Shown piece after piece: positions 62,906-64,000 of a stretch of 64,000 nt of DNA; positions within the stretch are counted from its first letter, which is position 1, and each line of letters opens with the position of its first letter. This stretch comes from Lacipirellula parvula (GTDB taxonomy: Bacteria > Planctomycetota > Planctomycetia > Pirellulales > Lacipirellulaceae). The stretch spans positions 2,772,501-2,836,500 of the forward strand of contig NZ_AP021861.1 in NCBI RefSeq assembly GCF_009177095.1. The letters run 5' to 3'. A program made the translations under genes and the position numbers. The notes beneath the pieces were generated by a model. That model saw only the letters and a program-made list of their open reading frames with translations, had not been told where the DNA came from and ran no database searches.

Positions 62906-64000
62906 AGATTCCAGCGACGTTCTTAATTTGTGGGCTCATCACGGCGATGGCGAGCTTTGCCGTCGGCGCGAAGACCTCGTCCCCGCCGAGCGATTTGGCG
63001 CCTGCCGGCAAGCCTGCGCTCGTGAACGACGTCGTCAGCCTCGCTGTCTATCCTCCCGAAATCGTGCTCGACGACGGCGACGATTACCAAGGCGTGATCG
63101 CCGTCGCCACGCGCGCCAACGGCGTGACGCTCGATGTGAGCGATCAAGTCGACTGGGCGGTCGATGGCGCCGCTCGGTTGGAAGGCAAGCGGCTGCTGCC
63201 GGTCGCCGACGGAGCGACTGTGCTCCGCGCCGCCTACGGCACGCACCAAGCCGAGGCGCCGGTGAAGGTGGCCGGCGTCGCCGAGCATCCCGCGGTCAGC
63301 TTCCGTCATGATGTGATGCCGATCTTCCTGCGCGGCGGTTGCAACGCCGGCGGTTGCCATGGTTCGTCCCGCGGTAAGGACGGCTTTCGGCTCAGCTTGT
63401 TCGGCTTCGATCCGGCCGGCGATCATTTCCGTATCACGCGCGAGCAGGCCGTGCGCCGCGTCAGCGTGAGCATCCCGGAGGAGAGCTTGCTGATCACCAA
63501 GGTTGTCGGGCAAGTGCCTCACACCGGCGGCAAGCTATTTGAGCCCGATAGCGTCTATGCCAAGACGCTCCGCGATTGGGTCGCCGCCGGCGCCCAGAGC
63601 GACGTTGCCGCCGCGCCGACGGTGACGCGCGTCGACATCTTCCCGCCCCGAGTCGTCATGGAAGGGGAGGGCGTCAAGCAGCAATACATCGCCGTGGCCC
63701 ACTACTCCGACGGCAAATCGCGAGATGTCGGCGACCTCGCGTTGTTCATGTCGAACAACGAATCGTCCGCGGCGATCGACGCCAATGGCCTCGCGACTGC
63801 CGGCGCTCGCGGCGAGGCGTTCGTCATGGCACGCTTCGATACGCACACCGTCGGCAGCCAAACGCTGGTGCTCCCGCAAGGGGTGGAGTTTGTCCCGAAG
63901 GAGGAGGCGCCGGCCAACTACATCGACGAACTCGTCGGGGCCAAACTCCGTACGATGCGGATCAACCCAAGTGATCTCTGCAGCGACGAAGAATTTCTCC
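62902..64000 (+). CDS. DUF1549/DUF1553-type 'planctomycete cytochrome' protein, 5' part
   Basis: First 366 codons of a longer gene that runs out of the window. ATG overlaps the PPC gene stop (ATGA). Signal peptide (FLICGLITAMASFAVGA). A Big-type Ig domain (VSLAVYPPEIVLDDGDDYQG), then DVMPIFLRGGCNAGGCHGSS, a Cys-X4-Cys-His pattern typical of this family in place of a CXXCH heme site, GKDGFRLSLFGFDPAGDHF, and a second Ig-like domain (VDIFPPRVVMEGEGVKQQYI). The final residues (ELVGAKLRTMRINPSDLCSD) begin the DUF1549 domain. Confidence 0.88.
   Translation, partial: MKIPATFLICGLITAMASFAVGAKTSSPPSDLAPAGKPALVNDVVSLAVYPPEIVLDDGDDYQGVIAVATRANGVTLDVSDQVDWAVDGAARLEGKRLLPVADGATVLRAAYGTHQAEAPVKVAGVAEHPAVSFRHDVMPIFLRGGCNAGGCHGSSRGKDGFRLSLFGFDPAGDHFRITREQAVRRVSVSIPEESLLITKVVGQVPHTGGKLFEPDSVYAKTLRDWVAAGAQSDVAAAPTVTRVDIFPPRVVMEGEGVKQQYIAVAHYSDGKSRDVGDLALFMSNNESSAAIDANGLATAGARGEAFVMARFDTHTVGSQTLVLPQGVEFVPKEEAPANYIDELVGAKLRTMRINPSDLCSDEEFL

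Overview
The window reads as a chromosome segment of a planctomycete, most likely of the Pirellulales/Lacipirellula type. The lineage call is inference from content: a DUF1501 - PPC - DUF1549 'planctomycete cytochrome' gene train, a BBP7 family outer-membrane protein, at least seven PEP-CTERM proteins, a C-terminal membrane motif of the RFTLRSALIATT type, two GroEL paralogues, and high GC with loosely packed genes separated by elaborate hairpins. The first gene (alpha-galactosidase-like C-terminus) and the last (DUF1549/DUF1553-type protein) run out of the window.

Layout. 0.4-4.2 kb: secreted hydrolases (esterase, isoaspartyl peptidase, DMFA2-like protein). 4.8-11.4 kb: a complete chaperone block, groEL1-groES-groEL2-dnaJ-grpE, followed by fmdB and yacG; two related ~120 bp composite repeats lie in opposite orientation on either side of dnaJ-grpE. 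11.5-18.1 kb: membrane protein, degenerate receiver protein, P-II, APH-family kinase, DsbD, PurM. 18.7-29.8 kb: GlgX, CobL (CbiE-CbiT), a cupin, a HAD-phosphatase/ATPase fusion, a YwqK-like protein flanked by a dispersed hairpin repeat, a UvrD-type helicase, a YfgM-like protein coupled to RluD. 29.9-41 kb: MscL, a translationally coupled lsrF - epimerase - SDR operon with a perfect operator-like palindrome, then on the minus strand ileS-purN, a class II aldolase, a LmbE-type deacetylase and a LPG-synthase-like flippase.

42-46.2 kb: PEP-CTERM protein, PLP-dependent decarboxylase, BBP7 protein. At 46205-46277 is tRNA-Ala(GGC) with its own promoter and terminator. A 38 bp exact copy of its 3' half, plus a copy of the tRNA terminator, recurs at 54764-54870. 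The 8.5 kb between them begins with the N-terminal remnant of a tyrosine recombinase and carries PEP-CTERM genes, small membrane proteins and orphans of lower GC. I read this as a decayed tRNA-targeted genomic island, the most notable feature of the window. 55-64 kb: two small genes, a PEP-CTERM protein, Dps, a bicupin oxalate decarboxylase, and the start of the DUF1501-PPC-DUF1549 operon.

A recurring theme is that intergenic gaps hold long dyads from several unrelated repeat families, many starting within a few bases of a stop codon and several exactly filling the gap between convergent genes. No rRNA, CRISPR array or complete transposase is visible.
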